64,000 nucleotides of DNA from NCBI GenBank assembly GCA_010279815.1, contig QEOQ01000460.1:757409-821408 (forward strand), written 5' to 3'. Below the pieces are notes generated by a model. The model saw only the letters and a list, made by a program, of their open reading frames with translations. It was not told where the DNA came from and searched no databases. The position numbers and the translations under genes were made by a program. The stretch's first letter is position 1; each line of letters begins with the position of its first letter. This document shows positions 61,826-64,000 of the stretch, piece by piece. This stretch comes from Brachionus plicatilis. Lineage: Eukaryota > Rotifera > Eurotatoria > Ploima > Brachionidae.

Positions 61826-64000
61826 ATTTAAATTAATAGAAATAGTTTAGGAGATAAATAATTTATTTTAAATTACCTCAACGGAGCTGGAGCTGTATTG
61901 GTCAATTTTTTTACTAGATAATCCAAACATGTTTTTAAAAATCTTTTGGAAATATTTTTTTATTTTTTATAGTATTTATGCTTAGATAAGTGTGTTAACA
62001 AGCAATTATTTGGTTAATTGAGTACTGTATTTTATCTATTTTTATCAAATCAGTTAAATTTGTAACAGTTTCAAAATTTATTTTTGACATTTTCGCTAAA
62101 GTTTACTGACGTTAAATTTTCATAGCTTATTTACTAAAAATTTTAAATCAAAATAAAATCTATATTTACCATTAAATTCATAAAACGAAAATTTACTGAA
62201 AATTTTGAATTTTTAAAATGGATCGAAAGCTTAAGTGCATTTATTCTAAATTCTATTCTGGTTGAAACCTTTAGAAAAAAGGCTAAGGACTGGTAATATA
62301 AAAATAAACTTTTCAATCAATTTAATGTATAAACAAAATTTTTATAGGTAACCTTTAATTTTATTTTTTGAATGATATCGAAGATCAATTTTCAAGTTTT
62401 CAGTATTTAATCTTTCAATTTTTATTAGCATTAATTTAAATGTTATAGATTTTGTTGACAAATTATTGAATTATTGAACTTGAAAACTTTGTTGCTGAAT
62501 TTATACAAATAACTATGCTACCAAAAACTTTAGTTCAATTGTTATCCGGCAATGTCTTTAATTTTAGGGTTGATCGACCGGTTAGAAATCTAATCAGTTT
62601 TTAAAAATAAGTCAAAAAATAAAAGGTTAGATAATAAAAACCAGCTATTTAAAAAGGTTTTAATTTTTTAAATTAAAAAAAAATAAGTCGATTTTAAACA
62701 AAATTTATGGTAAATGGTTTTTATTTTCTTACACCACGTCCATGCTTCAGTTATGAAAGAATGGACGCGGTGTCAAACTCTATATCGCTAAAAAACATTC
62801 CGTTTTATTTCAAAGTAATTTTTATACTCTATAAAGCTTTAAATGAAACTTGAAACTTAATAAATAAAAACATTGTTCACAAAAGGTTTTCCTTAATTTC
62901 AATTTTTGAGTGCTTGATCACATATTGTGTGATTATCGATTTGGTGATGAGTCTTGTTCAAAACCATCATTACTAAAATGATCACATTTTTGTGATCAAC
63001 CGATCAAATATTGGACAAGACCCATTAATTATTCAATGATTTATATTTTTTTTGCAAAATATTACCAAGCATTGTTTGATTTTACGTAAAATTAAGTAAG
63101 AAATGGTAAGGAATGTTGAATTTTTTTTAATTTTTCATGATAAAATTAATTAAATATTTTGGAAAAGAAATCAATTTTATATTTTTCTTACCTAAATTGT
63201 CATTTTCTGGCCGTGAGCATTTTAGAACAATTTTACTAAAATTTACGTATTTTAATGTAATCTTACGTAATCTTTGGTAAAATTACATAACCTTACCGAC
63301 TAATATTCACGTAAGATTACGTAAAGTTAAGTAATCTAGCCCATTATGTATCTTTTATTAAAGCACTGTTTTAGATTAGGTTCTGTAAAAACTCTGCAAT
63401 TTTGTAGTAAAATACACGTCATTAAAGAATTTAATTCAACAGATCAATTTAATTGCAGACTTTTTGCAGAGCCTCATTTAATATTTAGCATGTTTGTTGC
63501 ATTTTATAGCATTTTGCAGAGAGATTTAATCAAAAACCATTCAAAAATTATAAACAAAACTCTATTTGATCTGATTTTTTTGATCCTAAACTTCGAGATA
63601 CTTTTATTTAATCAAAAAACTAAGACCTAAAACTTATAATTAATAATTCATTTCAATTTGTATTTAATTTTTTAATTTTTGTAATATTTTTTCTTTTTTT
63701 TATCAATGAAAATTTCCCAAGAACATTATTCTATGATTAATTTATTTATGAAATATTATTCAATTTCAAAGACTTTTCAGATTTTATGAATTAAAGAATT
63801 TCTATGATAAACTGTTCTTTTACGATATAATGAAATTTTACGACATTTTTACGAAAATTTAATGTAAATTTAATTTTTATCCTTTTTAGATAATACAAAT
63901 GAAAAAAAAAATAATTTCGTAATTTTTTTTAAGGTAGCGTTTATTTTCACACATTTTATGGATAAATAAACAAAAATTGATACACACAAAAAGTGGATGT
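61826..64000. repeat. Gene-free right edge with palindromic patches
   Basis: A hairpin pairs ACACCACGTCCAT (62731-62743) with ATGGACGCGGTGT (62761-62773), 12 of 13 bases, around a 17-base loop. Further on, ACGTA-containing words recur at 63084, 63244, 63265 and 63309-63324, including GTAATCTTACGT (63257-63268) facing its complement at 63310-63321. These may be ends or cores of miniature elements. The open frame 63346-63630 (+) has no recognised feature and is not called a gene. Confidence 0.45.

Noticed and set aside
63346..63630. 94-codon open frame near the right edge
   Set aside because: It has no recognisable domain or signal and no plausible splice extension; consistent with chance in AT-rich sequence.

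Overview
This is an intron-containing nuclear genome segment from a small, very AT-rich invertebrate animal. The gene set is animal and mostly ciliary, neuronal or secretory: a nicotinic-type receptor subunit, an allatostatin-A/galanin-type peptide receptor, NME5, a FAM20 secretory kinase, WDR90, two ALYREF/REF export factors, GNPAT and THUMPD1. Together with introns as short as 44-63 nt and very low GC, this would fit a protostome such as a monogonont rotifer. The taxon is an inference; no ribosomal or mitochondrial marker is present to test it.

Layout. 156-4432 (+) is the 3' part of a non-alpha-type nicotinic receptor subunit whose 5' exons lie outside the window. 4433-15302 holds no gene I can support, only a decayed LINE fragment. 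15303-19547 (+) is a three-exon neuropeptide GPCR with a possible alternative last exon at 19658-19684. 19685-25427 holds transposon debris, a 607-base assembly gap and another LINE fragment. NME5 (25428-26048, +) and a five-exon FAM20C-type kinase (28992-26196, -) converge tail to tail. 28993-35123 is gene-free, with a mariner-like remnant and a large fold-back element. WDR90 (47199-35124, -) can be joined from three separated open frames into one 1834-residue protein; its first intron carries a young, internally reduced LTR retrotransposon with assembly gaps. ALYREF copy 1 (49795-50595, +), GNPAT (56818-54674, -), THUMPD1 (58942-58072, -) and ALYREF copy 2 (60130-59243, -) follow.

How the genes relate. 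This is an ordinary eukaryotic neighbourhood, not an operon or defence system. WDR90 and NME5 both belong to the centriole/cilium inventory. The two ALYREF copies are a local inverted duplication of an mRNA-export adaptor. The others are unrelated housekeeping or signalling genes. I found no convincing undescribed multi-gene system. The most unusual items are the altered pore of the receptor subunit, the divergence of ALYREF copy 1, the hAT-like miniature transposon family, the fold-back elements in introns, and coding-like sequence trapped between gaps inside the LTR pair.

All splice junctions were assigned by eye from GT/AG sites, reading-frame phase and family conservation. Repeat identities are also by eye.
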